Source: Pachysolen tannophilus NRRL Y-2460 (Eukaryota > Ascomycota > Pichiomycetes > Alaninales > Pachysolenaceae). Taken from it: 64,000 nucleotides of DNA. The notes below the pieces were generated by a model. That model was given only the letters and a program-made list of their open reading frames with translations, made no database searches and was not told where the DNA came from. The stretch is from contig KV454012.1 of the NCBI GenBank assembly GCA_001661245.1, positions 344,941-408,940 of the forward strand, given 5' to 3'. The translations under genes were made by a program, and so were the position numbers. Of the stretch, positions 1 to 11,600 are shown in pieces. The first letter of the stretch is position 1. Each line of letters begins with the position of its first letter.

Positions 1-492
1 TTTTTTTTTTTTTTTTTTTGATTTATTTTAATCATTTTTATACAGCTTTTTCTACTTTAACTACTGGTTGGGGTCTACAACAACAGGAGATTTTTTGAAA
101 AAAAAAAAAAACAAAAAAAACAAAAAAAAAAATAAAAGAATAAATGTGGTACATCTATCTATATAATGAATAACCACATATATTTTATTTCGTCTTATAT
201 ATTGGATTATTTTGTACACTTAAAATCTGAATGATTTTCTTTTTTTCTCTCTTTTTTTTTTTTTTTTTTTTTTTTTTTATTATTATTATTATTATTTAAT
301 ATTTTGACTTTGTGAATTCACATTTGATATACTAATATTACTTTTAATATTGTATTCATTGGTATACCATTTTTTTTTTTTTGTTGTTGAAATTAATTGT
401 TCATTTTGAGTCATTTTTATATATATATACATATATATATATACAAAATATACAAATATTTTTATATATTAATATTAATATTATTGTTATTA
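1..492. other. AT-rich region downstream of TRM1, no confident gene
   Basis: The window opens inside a poly-T run, followed by poly-A, poly-T and TTA/TA simple repeats. On the minus strand there is a short open stretch ending in CCCRPQPVVKVEKAV and a stop near position 43. Upstream of it on the same strand an ATG near 413 opens a frame starting MTQNEQLIST. These could be two exons of one tiny gene, but I could not find a convincing donor/branch/acceptor set joining them. Otherwise it looks like the TRM1 3' region. Confidence 0.35.
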
Positions 493-2196
493 TTAATCTT
501 TATCAGGTCTTGCCTTTGGACCCCAATTTTTAGTTGGATTTTGTTGATACCTAACAATTTTAACTTTTCTTAATGTTTTAATTTTTTTGCTTGTTTCATT
601 TAAATCAAATTTTATTCCTTCAATACCTTGTGGGAATGATTGTTTCCCTAATTGTTCATTTGTTAAAATCTTAAAAGCTGCAGTAGTCTCACTTAATTTA
701 TCCATTTTAATGGGATTCAATTCTATCCATTTCTTCATAATAAGCCATATCAATTCCCATGGTGCATCTGTCTTAATCAGTGATGGACAAGCATGGGTTA
801 ATGAAACATCATATCCAGAATTACCAATAGCTGCAGCTAGTTCGTTAATAGACGGTGGTTGACAATGTAATACTGAAGAAAGTGATGTTGGTTTAAAATA
901 AAATGGTTGTTCTAATTCTTGTTTGGCTAATATAACCATACCTTTTATTCTACTAGTGGTACCATAAACATCTTCTGGTAAAGTTTTTTGAATCTCCAAG
1001 ATTTTATCCATGAATTCCTGATTATGTAACGGTCCAGACCACATTGGACCTGTTAAATGATTTTTATAACCACAATACGTACATTCAGAACCACATGGTG
1101 GTCCTTGACTTCTTTTAAAATTATATTGATTTTGTTTAGAAGTTGCCTTTTCATTTATAATTTTCTTTCCCAATGGTTGATTATAAGTTGTACCACAACC
1201 AGAACATAAATATGTAATCATTGTATTTGACATTAATTCTTTAACCTTAATTGGTGACGTTTTAACTTTTATAAATAATCGAACATAAAAATCAATTGAT
1301 AAACAAAGTTGAGGTTCAATTGTCTTTTTATATTTTGCTGCAGTTGAAGCAATTAAATTCAAAACTAATCTTAATGCACTCTCATGGGTTGGATCACCCC
1401 AAACATTAGTTCCACCATATAATGCAAAACATTTTTCTGGGTAACCATTACCTGCTAAAACACCTAAATCAGTACAAGTTACCAACAATAACCCATTGTC
1501 TTTGATTGATTGTAATGCTGAATCGATAAAAGGTGCTGCGGTTCCATAAGGGTCCAAATCAATGACATGAAACAGATTCTGTGATTGTTGTTGAGACATG
1601 AATACAATAGCGTCACCTTGGTTCGCTTTAACAATATCTTGAACGCCATTATGATTGATATTTCGCTTGATAGATTCTACAGCTGAAGGCGAAAAGTCAT
1701 TGGCAACAATACTCTTCACAAGTGGTATCTCCTTGGCATATCTAATTGCTCTTAAACCAGAAGCACTGAGAGCTTCTAAAATCGTAATATAAGGTTTTGA
1801 TGGCTCTTCATCATTACCCAGTAACTCTACTTCTGCTTCTTCTTCTTTTTCTACTTCTTCTTTTTGTTGTTGTTGTACCTTTTGCGCCTTTGGTTCTCCA
1901 TCTGCATTACGCTTCCGTGATAACCTTTCCTTCTGAATAGCCGCATGCCTACCTCGTTCCAACTCCAGCCATGCTCTTATTCCAGTCACACTCAAGTCTC
2001 TGTTGAATTGTTGAATTGGATTATAAAAAACAGTATTTTCAACAGGCGTTAAAACACTGGCTTTACCTTCTTTAATTGCTGTAAACTTTTCCAAGTTTAT
2101 CTCCTTCTCACACATTCTCAAGATCAGCTTCTGTGCTCTGGATAAAACCCTAATAAAGTCCATAAAATTAATCAAGAAATAACTTGACAAATTCAA
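493..2196 (-). CDS. TRM1: tRNA (guanine26-N2)-dimethyltransferase
   Basis: Makes N2,N2-dimethylguanosine at position 26 of nuclear-encoded and mitochondrial tRNAs, using S-adenosylmethionine. Visible family hallmarks are FYNPIQQFNRDLSV (about residues 57-70), ILEALSASGLRAIRYA, the catalytic strand HVIDLDPYGTAAPF, VTCTDLGVLAGNGYPEKCFA, a Cys-rich zinc region (CSGC, CGSECTYCGY) and the C-terminal NPTKNWGPKARP. The 567-aa length is close to the yeast enzyme. In-frame Met codons at residues 1, 12 and 28 precede the conserved core; two starts giving mitochondrial and nuclear forms is the known arrangement in budding yeast and is plausible here. The in-frame CTG codons sit at non-Leu positions (see the CUG finding). 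It is transcribed divergently from CCA1 across about 140 bp. Confidence 0.96.
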   Translation of the reverse strand: MNLSSYFLINFMDFIRVLSRAQKLILRMCEKEINLEKFTAIKEGKASVLTPVENTVFYNPIQQFNRDLSVTGIRAWLELERGRHAAIQKERLSRKRNADGEPKAQKVQQQQKEEVEKEEEAEVELLGNDEEPSKPYITILEALSASGLRAIRYAKEIPLVKSIVANDFSPSAVESIKRNINHNGVQDIVKANQGDAIVFMSQQQSQNLFHVIDLDPYGTAAPFIDSALQSIKDNGLLLVTCTDLGVLAGNGYPEKCFALYGGTNVWGDPTHESALRLVLNLIASTAAKYKKTIEPQLCLSIDFYVRLFIKVKTSPIKVKELMSNTMITYLCSGCGTTYNQPLGKKIINEKATSKQNQYNFKRSQGPPCGSECTYCGYKNHLTGPMWSGPLHNQEFMDKILEIQKTLPEDVYGTTSRIKGMVILAKQELEQPFYFKPTSLSSVLHCQPPSINELAAAIGNSGYDVSLTHACPSLIKTDAPWELIWLIMKKWIELNPIKMDKLSETTAAFKILTNEQLGKQSFPQGIEGIKFDLNETSKKIKTLRKVKIVRYQQNPTKNWGPKARPDKD

Positions 2197-2338
2197 TGAT
2201 TTCAGTGAATAAAAAATTTTTCAAAAAATGTTTTTTTTTTCTTTATTTTTTTCTATATAATTTTTAGATGATCATCTTTGCATCAACTAAAATCGAATTT
2301 TTTGAATATAGCGGTGAGAGTTTTAATCAAAGCTATAT
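2197..2338. promoter_or_regulatory. shared TRM1/CCA1 divergent promoter
   Basis: Only 142 bp separate the TRM1 and CCA1 start codons, which point away from each other, so both promoters must lie here. The interval holds T-rich and A-rich tracts and a TATATAAT-like stretch (about 2255). I see no long palindrome or recognised operator. Confidence 0.6.
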
Positions 2339-4045
2339 TTGATGATTAGATCTATCAGTGTGAGATCATCGTTTTTATCTGTGTTTAACTGTATTGGAAA
2401 GCGTTTATTAATTAAAAATTCATTGGTACAAATTAAAACAAATAAGTTTATTATGACGCCCATTTTTTTCCATAGAGATATTAGCACTGATATTAATTTG
2501 AATCCAGCAGAGGCAAAGATTAGAGGTCTCTTGGTGGATTTTTGTGATCAGTACAATCTGAAGCATGATCCCCCATTAGTTTTACGTATTACTGGTGGAT
2601 GGGTAAGAGATAAGCTTTTGGGGAATGAAAGTAATGATATTGATATTGCTATTGATCATTTGTCAGGTGAGAAATTTGCTAGTCTCTTGGTAGATTATAT
2701 TAATTCAAAACCTAAAATAACAGAAGATGAAAGAATATTAAGTAATTCAATTCATAAAATTGAGAAAAACCCAGAAAAGTCGAAACATTTAGAAACATGT
2801 ACTACAAAATTATACGGATTAGATATAGATTTTGTTAATTTAAGAAATGAAGAATATACTGAAGAAAGTCGCATACCAATTATCAAGTATGGAACACCTG
2901 AAGAAGATGCATTGAGAAGAGATGCTACATTAAATGCCCTTTTTTATAATTTGCAAACTCAAAAAGTGGAAGATTTTACTCAAAGAGGTTTAGAAGATTT
3001 GGCTAATGGTTTACTCAGAACACCGTTATCACCTAAAAAGACATTCTTGGATGACCCATTAAGGTGCTTGAGACTAATACGTTTTGCAAGTAGGTTCAAT
3101 TTTTCTATTGAACAAGAGACATTGGACGCAATGTCTCAAGAGGAAATTAGGCATGCATTGCATAGGAAAATTAGTAGAGAACGTGTTGGTGTAGAAATTG
3201 AAAAAATGTTAGCTGGACCAAATCCTGACTATGGTTTGAAATTAATATACCAGACGCAGTTGTACAGCTCTATTTTTAACTTTGGTGATGTAACAGATGT
3301 TGTAATGGACATGAATAAAGACAAGCATGTCTTAATTCGAGAAATTTCACAGCGCAATCAAGAATTTTTGAAAAAAATTGTTACAGAGTTTCCACTTTTA
3401 ATTGAATTAATCCAAAAACATGAAGATTTAAATGAGGAATGGGAAATAATTAACAAAGATAAATTTTTGAAAAAAATTCTATACTTATCACTTCTAATAA
3501 CAGAATGGGAAGGTTTGCAACTTTTAGCAAACCCAAAGAAAAAAATTAAAAAAATGTTATATGCATCGGAACTAATTATTAAAGAAGGTGTCAAATATTC
3601 CACAAAAGAAAGTGATATTATATCAGGGATTGTGAACTCAAGCGAATCTTTTAAATCATTTGTAAATCTTGTTTTAACCAATAGTTCCATTAAGAGATCA
3701 GAAATAGGATTATTTATTAAAAATTACAATGAGTACTGGAGGTTGGCAGTTATCTTTAACTTATTGAGCTCTTGTCTCAAGAACAATAATGAACAAAACT
3801 TGGACGTGATTTTTAAAAATTATGAAAGCTTTTTAGATACTATAGTAGAATTAGACTTATCACATGTATATACAATTAAACCACTCATAGATGGTAAGAC
3901 TTTATCACATGAATTAAATATCAAACCGGGCCCATGGATGAAGAAAGCTCAGGATCTGATATTAATCTGGCAATTAGATAATTCGGATAAGAGTAAAGAA
4001 GAGTGTCTTGACTATATTAAAAAAATTTTACCAGAATTTATTTAA
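2339..4045 (+). CDS. CCA1: tRNA nucleotidyltransferase (CCA-adding enzyme)
   Basis: Adds and repairs the 3' CCA end of tRNAs in nucleus/cytosol and mitochondria. Class II motifs are in order: LRITGGWVRDKLLG (about residue 80), DIDIAID with the metal-binding DxD, HKIEKNPEKSKHLET, EEDALRRDATLNALFYN, and DDPLRCLRLIRFASRFNF followed by KISRERVGVEIEKML. The C-terminal half is more divergent and ends with KPGPWMKKAQD, as in yeast Cca1. The 568-aa length is close to the usual 546. The first 37 residues are basic, Ser/Leu-rich and lack acidic residues, like a mitochondrial presequence. A second Met at residue 38 (MTPIFFHRD) would give a form without it, matching the known multiple starts of yeast CCA1. 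Confidence 0.96.
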   Translation: MMIRSISVRSSFLSVFNCIGKRLLIKNSLVQIKTNKFIMTPIFFHRDISTDINLNPAEAKIRGLLVDFCDQYNLKHDPPLVLRITGGWVRDKLLGNESNDIDIAIDHLSGEKFASLLVDYINSKPKITEDERILSNSIHKIEKNPEKSKHLETCTTKLYGLDIDFVNLRNEEYTEESRIPIIKYGTPEEDALRRDATLNALFYNLQTQKVEDFTQRGLEDLANGLLRTPLSPKKTFLDDPLRCLRLIRFASRFNFSIEQETLDAMSQEEIRHALHRKISRERVGVEIEKMLAGPNPDYGLKLIYQTQLYSSIFNFGDVTDVVMDMNKDKHVLIREISQRNQEFLKKIVTEFPLLIELIQKHEDLNEEWEIINKDKFLKKILYLSLLITEWEGLQLLANPKKKIKKMLYASELIIKEGVKYSTKESDIISGIVNSSESFKSFVNLVLTNSSIKRSEIGLFIKNYNEYWRLAVIFNLLSSCLKNNNEQNLDVIFKNYESFLDTIVELDLSHVYTIKPLIDGKTLSHELNIKPGPWMKKAQDLILIWQLDNSDKSKEECLDYIKKILPEFI

Positions 4046-4423
4046 TTTGATGTTTATGTGTATAGTTTAAATATGAAAGAATAATCATGTTTGGAAGCAA
4101 AAAATTCCTATATCCAAACTTCGATGCTGATGACAATAGCCGAAGAATAAGAAAAAATAAATAAATATGAAGCAAAGCCTAAAAAATGGAAATAAAATAA
4201 AATGAAAACAAGTAAAAGCAGGTGCCTAAATCTAAAGTCTAAAATGATTATAAAACTCTAAAGCTGGGCAATACGGAATGAATATGTTTTGACGGGAATT
4301 CTTTTTTNTTTTTTTTTTTTTTTTATTTTTTCTTATTTTTTCTATTTTCACAATTACGTTTTATTGATTTTTATTAAATTTTGCATTGATATAAATTCTG
4401 ATCTTTCAATTTATTAAGAGATA
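4046..4423. other. convergent 3' regions
   Basis: Separates the 3' ends of CCA1 (plus) and the Ser/Asn-rich gene (minus). It is A-rich on the left and T-rich on the right, as expected for two facing terminators. A single ambiguous base (N) at 4308 lies inside a poly-T run. No gene seen. Confidence 0.5.
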
Positions 4424-4992
4424 TTATTGTTCGTGACTAATAAACTCAAATAAATTGAAAAAGTTCTCATTAAATTTTCCTTCACCTGTAGTATCTAAAA
4501 AGTTATCGTACAATAGGGTCTGACTATTGAAATCTTCGTTCATGTCTAAAGACAGTTGAACTTGATGAGGATGAGGACTCGAATGATGATATTGCAGGTG
4601 AGCACCCATTGGCGAAGTCACAGCTTTCAAAGTTATCTCTGAATCAACGGTATTCATCAGATATGAGTTTGTATTAACGATGTGCTGTTCTACCAGTGGA
4701 AACTGCTCATGTTTCTGACGAATGCCACCAATAGCAATCTCGGGATTATTCTGCCATTGTTGATGCTTCAATTGCTTGTGATGAGAATGCTGTTGTGTCA
4801 ATTTGAGATCCCCTTGGAAATCACTTGAGTTATCAATCTCGGTTTTCATTGAAAAATCAGGACTTGTTGGGGTTGCAATAGATGAAACACTATTAGCTGT
4901 CGTTGAACCAGAAGGTATATCCAAAGGAGGACCTAAACAGCTACCAGAGATACCGGCATTGAAACTGCTTGGAGATGCAGTATCATTAATGC

Positions 4993-5023
<31 letters not shown>

Positions 5024-7124
5024 GTTGTTGTTGTTATAGTCAGTTCTTCTAGCAATAGCAGATAAATTATATAGACTAACACTTGAAGAATTCATCCTAT
5101 TGTAATGCTGCTGCGGCTGTTGCTGCTGCTGCTGCTGATTTCCATGAATAAATGAGTGATAGTATCCATTGAAAACCTCATTTTTATAAGAATCTTGCCT
5201 TTGAGCCATTGGCAGTTGGAAATTATTATCACTCATACTCATTGAAAGACTGTTTGAGTGTCTTGACCTTCTCGAATTAGATCTAATAGGTGACAACCTT
5301 GGTCCTTTAGTTGGAGTACCAGAAGCATTATTTATGGAAAACAGTGAAATAGATCTCTGATGAGTGGGTCTCATTGCTCTCATTGGTGAACTATTAGCTA
5401 TAATTGTCATTGGTGTTGCACTATTAGAGTTATTCGTCAATGTCATATTATTAAAGCTTGAATTAAGAGAAACTGAAGATAAAGTTCTCCTTGACTGTTT
5501 TCTCTTGATACCCATCACTTTGGACATAGCAACCAATGCATCATTCTCTGAGTTTGTTGAATTTACCAGCTTTGTGAGCGAAAATTCGTTTGGATATGCA
5601 ATGTCAATATACTCATTATTTTTTTCTTCTTCATCCTCGTTATCAGTAGCACTTAGGCTATAGGGAGTATTACCCAAACTACCCACATTCAGCAATGAGC
5701 TATTACTTTTCAGTAACGAATGCAAAACAGGTGAATCTATCATTCTATATGGAGAGGATGATGTTAAAATTGGAGGAGATCCACTTCTAGCTCTATTGAG
5801 TTGTGGTGCCATTCTTAAAGAGCATAAATCTGAAGTTGAGGAAGATGAACTTATACTTTTTGATAAATTTGGTAGTAAGATGGCTCTACCAGAATCGTCA
5901 ATTTTAATACAAAGTCCCGAAACATTTGAACCGGATCTATTTCTGTTCAGATTGTTGTTATTTGAAGTATTGTTACTATTTATCAGCTGTGATGGAAGTA
6001 CTATTGGACTTGGTAGTTGATGATGATCCATACTAACTGGGGTTAATACAGCAGGTGAAGAACTTGATTGAGTACGTAAAAGAGGATATCCGTTTGATCT
6101 TGATTGCTGAACAGTAGTTGTATAAGTTCTTTTCAAAGGAGATGATGAAGCAGTAGCGGGTCCACTATTTGTACCACCATTCAGGGTACCTGTTTTTGCT
6201 AAATCATGAATACTATTAGTAATATATGCAATCATTGGACTAGGATGTACCAATGGGGCAGCAGAATCAATAGAATCATCAGTAGATACAATGGATTCTT
6301 TAATTTTTTCTGTCTTTGAATTAGTATTATTTCTTCTTAAAAATTTTGGAAATCTATTTGGTTTCTTGCCAGTTGGAGTAACAATATTATCATTTGGAAT
6401 TGTAGTTGTAGTTGCAGCTGCAGTTGTAGTTGTATTTTGGTTTGAAGTCACCGGTTGTTGTTCAACAAATACAAATTCAACAGGATTCCCATTTTTATCA
6501 GTTTTAGGTCTTCTAGGTAAATGTCTTCTACCAAAATTTGTAGTTGAAACAACTCTTGCAGTATGTTGTTTTAATGAACAAGAAGAGTCATGTGAAGTAC
6601 AAGTTTCATTTGTAGTATCATTTTCTAAATTACCAGCATTAGAAGATGCCTTTGACAGAATAAGATTTGATTGTTCTTCACAATCATCACTCTTATATTT
6701 TTTCAATCTCCATACTTTTCTAGAATTAGAATTCGAATTGGGTATTGAAACTTGAAAAGTTTTAGTTGGTGTTGCTAATACTGGAGAAATTTGAGGTGAA
6801 TTTTTTTTCTCCTTTAACGAACTACTATTATTAGCACTACCTCCGCCGCCCTCGTTATTAATAACTCCTCCACCTGATGTTGTTGTTGAGGTTGTTGTTG
6901 ATGATAAAAAACTTATTGGAGATTTCAAAGATGATGACTGTTGATTCCCATTATTGCTTGTATCCACTTTTAAATGTGGTCGCCTTAAAGAATAAAAAAA
7001 AAATAAAAAATAAAGTAAAACATTGAAATCAGTTAGTAAATAAATCTTAAACGGTAAATCAAACAAACGGCGAAATCGAAAATCTAAAGCCGAACAAAGG
7101 AAATACTTACCTTGACATCTTCAT
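4424..7124 (-). CDS. Ser/Asn/Gln-rich protein of unknown function, one intron
   Basis: I do not recognise this gene. The conceptual product is 857 aa, built from a 14-nt first exon (7124-7111, ATG AAG ATG TCA AG) and exon 2 (6983-4424). The intron is 6984-7110: donor GTAAGT, branch TACTAAC at 7038-7032, acceptor AAG. Splicing restores MKMSRRPHLKVD in frame; unspliced, the frame instead starts in a hydrophobic stretch that is intron sequence. The protein is almost wholly low complexity: poly-Ser, poly-Asn (about 4990-5035) and poly-Gln (about 5108-5140). It has basic islands such as RRHLPRRPKTDKNGNPVEF, KPNRFPKFLRRNN and KVWRLKKYKS, plus many SP/TP sites. I see no zinc finger, kinase or membrane segment. 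The composition suggests a phosphoregulated regulator or RNA/chromatin-associated factor; that is inference only. Confidence 0.75.
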
Positions 7125-7730
7125 GATGCTATAAATGTTGAATTATAGTTGTTCCACCAAAGCGCCAAGTAACTCAAGCCAAAAATAAGCAAGATAATAG
7201 GAATTGAATGAATTAGAAAGAAAAAAATAAAAAATTTAAAAAAAAATTAGAAATTTAAAAATAAAAAAAAGTCCTGATCATATAATAGACAAAAAAACAA
7301 AAAAACAAAAAAAGTTATAGTTTAGTTAGTAAAAGGTTGCCTTGCCTAAGGGCGCTAATTATATTTCTCTTTTATCCTTTTGTTAAAAAAAAAAGGAATT
7401 GAGTCAAAAATGAATAAAGTTCAAATTACTCACTATCACTATTGTTAATTAAAACTAAACTAAACCAATAATAATGTCAAGTAGGCAATTAGTGAGAAAT
7501 AAATTATTAATATAAATAATGAATTATAAAAATTGATCTAATCTTATGGGGGGGAGGGACCTAAAAGAATTTTTTCTTTCAACTTTCTTTTCGGGAACCA
7601 AGAAAATGAGAAAAAATAAAATCTAAAAAAAAACTAAAAATTTATAAAAAAAAAACCCCAAAAAAGTAAACTATAATCACAAATCTAAACTTCAAGTTTA
7701 ACTAATATACTCATCAACATAGATCTATCC

Positions 7731-7764
<34 letters not shown>

Positions 7765-8647
7765 CTATTGAAAAGAAAATTTTTCGAAACAAGAGAAAAA
7801 AAAAAAAATTTGACTTGAATTTAATTGCTTTTACTTGCCATGAAACTCGCTGGCAGATAAGTCTTAATGAAAAATCACTACATGTATTTCTTTTTACATA
7901 ACAATTCCTAATTCTTTAGCGCCATAACCATAGTTCTTTTCCTTTATAGTACAAGTTACGAATTCGCGAACCCAAGGTAAAAATGCATTCAATTTAAATG
8001 CACAGCTTAAATTAGGCTGCATTTATAGTTTTTAGTAGTTCGCTTGCTTATAGAAAAAACGGTGCAATCTTTTTAAATTAGTTTTAGTGGAAAAGAAAAA
8101 AAAAAAAAAAAAAGCGAAAAAAAGAAAGAAAGCGTATAAAAAACGTTCTAGTCTAAAATAGAAGTTAAGATTTTGTTCTACTCCGATCGGCTAGTGGTGT
8201 CACTAGTAATATTATATAGAATAAAATTTTAATATACTATTTATATTTTAACAATTGCATGCAACGGATATATGTTTCGGTTTAGTTATTAGTCCTTTTT
8301 TTATATATATATATACTTTATTTATTAAAGCTGGTTGAGGTCAGAAAAGAGTTAAAATACCCGGAGAGGAGGGGTTGGATATTTTTATAAAAACGCACGC
8401 GTTTTTTAATTTTTTTAATTTGTGTGCTAGAAAGTAGTTTTTCCGCAGAAAAAAGAAGTAGAAGTAGAAGAAAAAAAAAAAAAATTTTTTTTTCTCTCGT
8501 ACATTATCATTTTATGTGAAAAAGAAAAAAAGAAAGAAAAAAAAAAACACTCAAAATTCACATACATACATACATTGCATATATTATCTTCTATATATGC
8601 TACCTAACTATACTATATACTAGAAGATATATTTATATTTATATATA
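7125..8647. promoter_or_regulatory. long upstream region of the Ser/Asn-rich gene and CHD1 3' end
   Basis: About 1.5 kb without a supportable gene, which is long for this window. It includes the promoter of the leftward Ser/Asn-rich gene and, at its right end, the CHD1 3' region. Visible elements are a G run (about 7550-7558), a TA repeat (about 7734-7760), a G-rich AGGAGGGG stretch (about 8368) and an ACGCGT hexamer at 8397-8402. The length suggests a heavily regulated gene, but no site is proven. Confidence 0.4.
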
Positions 8648-11600
8648 TTATTGTTTGCTTTGTTCTTTTAATTTTAAATACATTGCCATAATTTTTCTGC
8701 TTGGGACTCTAACTGGCCAGAAATAACTGGCAAATACCCATAAATGTTTTTGGAATTTTTCTTGTTCTCGCTTTGGTTTGTTTATAGTTTCTTTGGCTAT
8801 ATGATCACCAACAGTGATTAATTCTTTTTTCAAGATTTTAACCCATTGTCTCTTATCCAAACCGTTTGAACCTTTCTTTAAGATCCTTAGAGACTGTCTA
8901 ACATCATGTAAATTGTCCTTACAATTTTCTTCATCCATGCTTTCATATTCGGAATAATAAGGTTCAGGTTCCACTTGTTTGTGATTAATGTGATATTTCC
9001 CAGCTGAACCTAAAGTTGATGAAGTTTTCCCAGATTCAGAACGAGGAGGAGAATGGGCAGAAGATGAAGATTTTGTGTTTGCAGTCTTTGGTCTTGGTGT
9101 CAATTTATTATGTTCGTCATCGGCTCCACTTCCACTACCTAATCCCACGCTACTAAGATCAGGAGTCTCGGATCTCTTGTTGATTTTCTTTACTCTTTTC
9201 CTTATTGGAGGAGTAGCAGAAGGAACAGAATTTTGTAAATCTTGCTCTTCTTTCAATAATCCATACAAGTAATCAAATCTTCTTGTAAGATGTACTGATC
9301 CAGGAGTTCTCTTGACGGTTTTAGACTCAGCACCACTACCTTGAATTTCATTACCATTTTCATCTTTGATTGGTGTAGCCTTGACTTTTGGATTATCCAA
9401 GAAAATTTTATTACTTAATCTTAATAATGGATCATCCCTAATTTGGGCCCAAGATCCATGACCAAATTTGTATATACCAACAAGTAACATCGCATCATCC
9501 CTCTCTGTCCATTCACATGACCAAGTATGTACAGGTTTGGGATGAATAGTGAATCGGAAACTTAAAGGATCATCTTTTGGAATAACTGATTTTAACAATT
9601 TCATCTCATGAGGTCTTTGTAAAATCACTTCTGCATTCAATTTAGTGACTCCTTGATAATCAAATAGTATGGCCTTTTTAATTTCTTTCCGTCTCATCAT
9701 CCACAACGCCGTGGTGGAGGTACTATTACTGTTACTGTTAGTATTACCGTTGCTGTTACCGTTGTTATTGCTGTTGTTATTGCTGTTCGTCTCCGTATTA
9801 TCCGCCGAAGTGTTGTTCATTCTCTCTTTCTGTTCTTGAGCACTCTTTTCAATATCAGCTAATCTTTTACTTCTACGATCTTCTTCAATAGCAACTAATT
9901 TTTGAGCTTCCGCAACCATTTCCGTATAACAATTCTTAAGCAAATCCAAATTCTTATTTGATAAAGTACCATCACCAATCAATTGATCCCACATCTCACT
10001 GATATCACCCCATTTACCAATGGCACGGTAAATGGCACGAATCTCTCTTTCTGTAAGTTTATTAAACTCTTGATTTTGGGCTTGTTGGGCTTTTCTCTTC
10101 TTTGCTCTCATTTTTCTCTGTTCATCTTCATCATCTTCAAAATCATCCTCATCATTATTAGATTCATCCAAACTTCCCTGCATACTCTTTACCGCAGCTT
10201 TACGTCTAGAATACATTTGTATCTGTTGCTGTAAATAAGCATCATCCTCACGCTTTTTCTCTTCTTCTTTAAGCTTTTTCAATTCATCTTCAGGAATGAT
10301 ATCATCCCAATCAACATCAGCCTTATAATCAGTGACTTCAAATTGTTTCAAAAATTCTTCTCCACCAAGATTACTCTCACCCAAATCTGGAGTAGTAATA
10401 TGATCTTCTGCATGATTTAAGACATCATCCAAATTCAAATCTTCCAATTTCTTCTGGTTATCACTTGCTTTAAACATGTTACCAGCACCAAATTTTAAGA
10501 TTTCACTCAACTCACCCGCAGATGGTTCATTCTTCTTACTTGCTTTGTTATTGTTATCCGCTATACCTAAAGATATAATGGCATATTCCAATATCATCTT
10601 TTTCCGAGCTTTTTCTAAAACCTGTTCTTCAACCGTATCTTTAGAGACAAATCTATAAACCATAACATGATTTTTTTGGCCAATTCTATGGGCTCTTGCC
10701 ATAGCTTGTAAATCTGCTTGAGGATTCCAATCAGAATCAAAGATAATCACAGTATCTGCAGTCATCAAGTTTATACCTAAACCACCAGCTCTTGTAGATA
10801 ATAAGAAAACAAAATCATTTGAACCATCTTGATTAAAATGGTCAATAGATATACGACGTTGGCTTGAAGGTACAGTACCATCCAACCTTTGAAACATATA
10901 CCCCTTTATAGATAAATAATCACCCAAGATATCAAGCATTCTCACCATTTGCGAGAAAATCAAGACTCGATGACCATCTTTCTTCAATCTTGATAATAAT
11001 TTGTCCAATAAAACCATTTTACCGGAAGACATTATTAATCCTTTCAATATATTCTCTCTAGAAGACGATCCGGCTCTTCTTAACACCAATTCCTCGGCAT
11101 TATCAAACAAATATGGGTGATTGGATGCTTTCTTCAACTCTGCCATGACATTTAAAAGCGATATTTGTGAACCTTTAATACCAGCATTTAAAGCAGCATA
11201 ATTTTTGGTCAAGATATTTTTATAATATTGAGTTTGCATATCAGATAATTCAACTCTTAATATTCTCTCTGTCTTGGAAGGTAAAGATTTTTCGACATCT
11301 TTTTTCAATCTTCTTAAAATGAAGGGAGTAATTTTTTGTTGTAAATCTTTAATATATGTTTCTTGTTCGTCATCAGGTTTATCGAAATCAATTTCTTGTT
11401 CTATCTTGAATTTTCCTGGCATAAGAAAATTGACTAAAGCTGCTAATTCTTTAATATTATTTTGTAAAGGTGTACCTGTTATCAATAATCTGTTATTAAC
11501 TTTGAAATCTCTTAAGGATTCGTAAAGGGAAGATTCTGCATTTTTCAATCTATGAGCTTCATCGACTGCCAAGTACTGCCATTTAAACGCTCCTAGTTCA

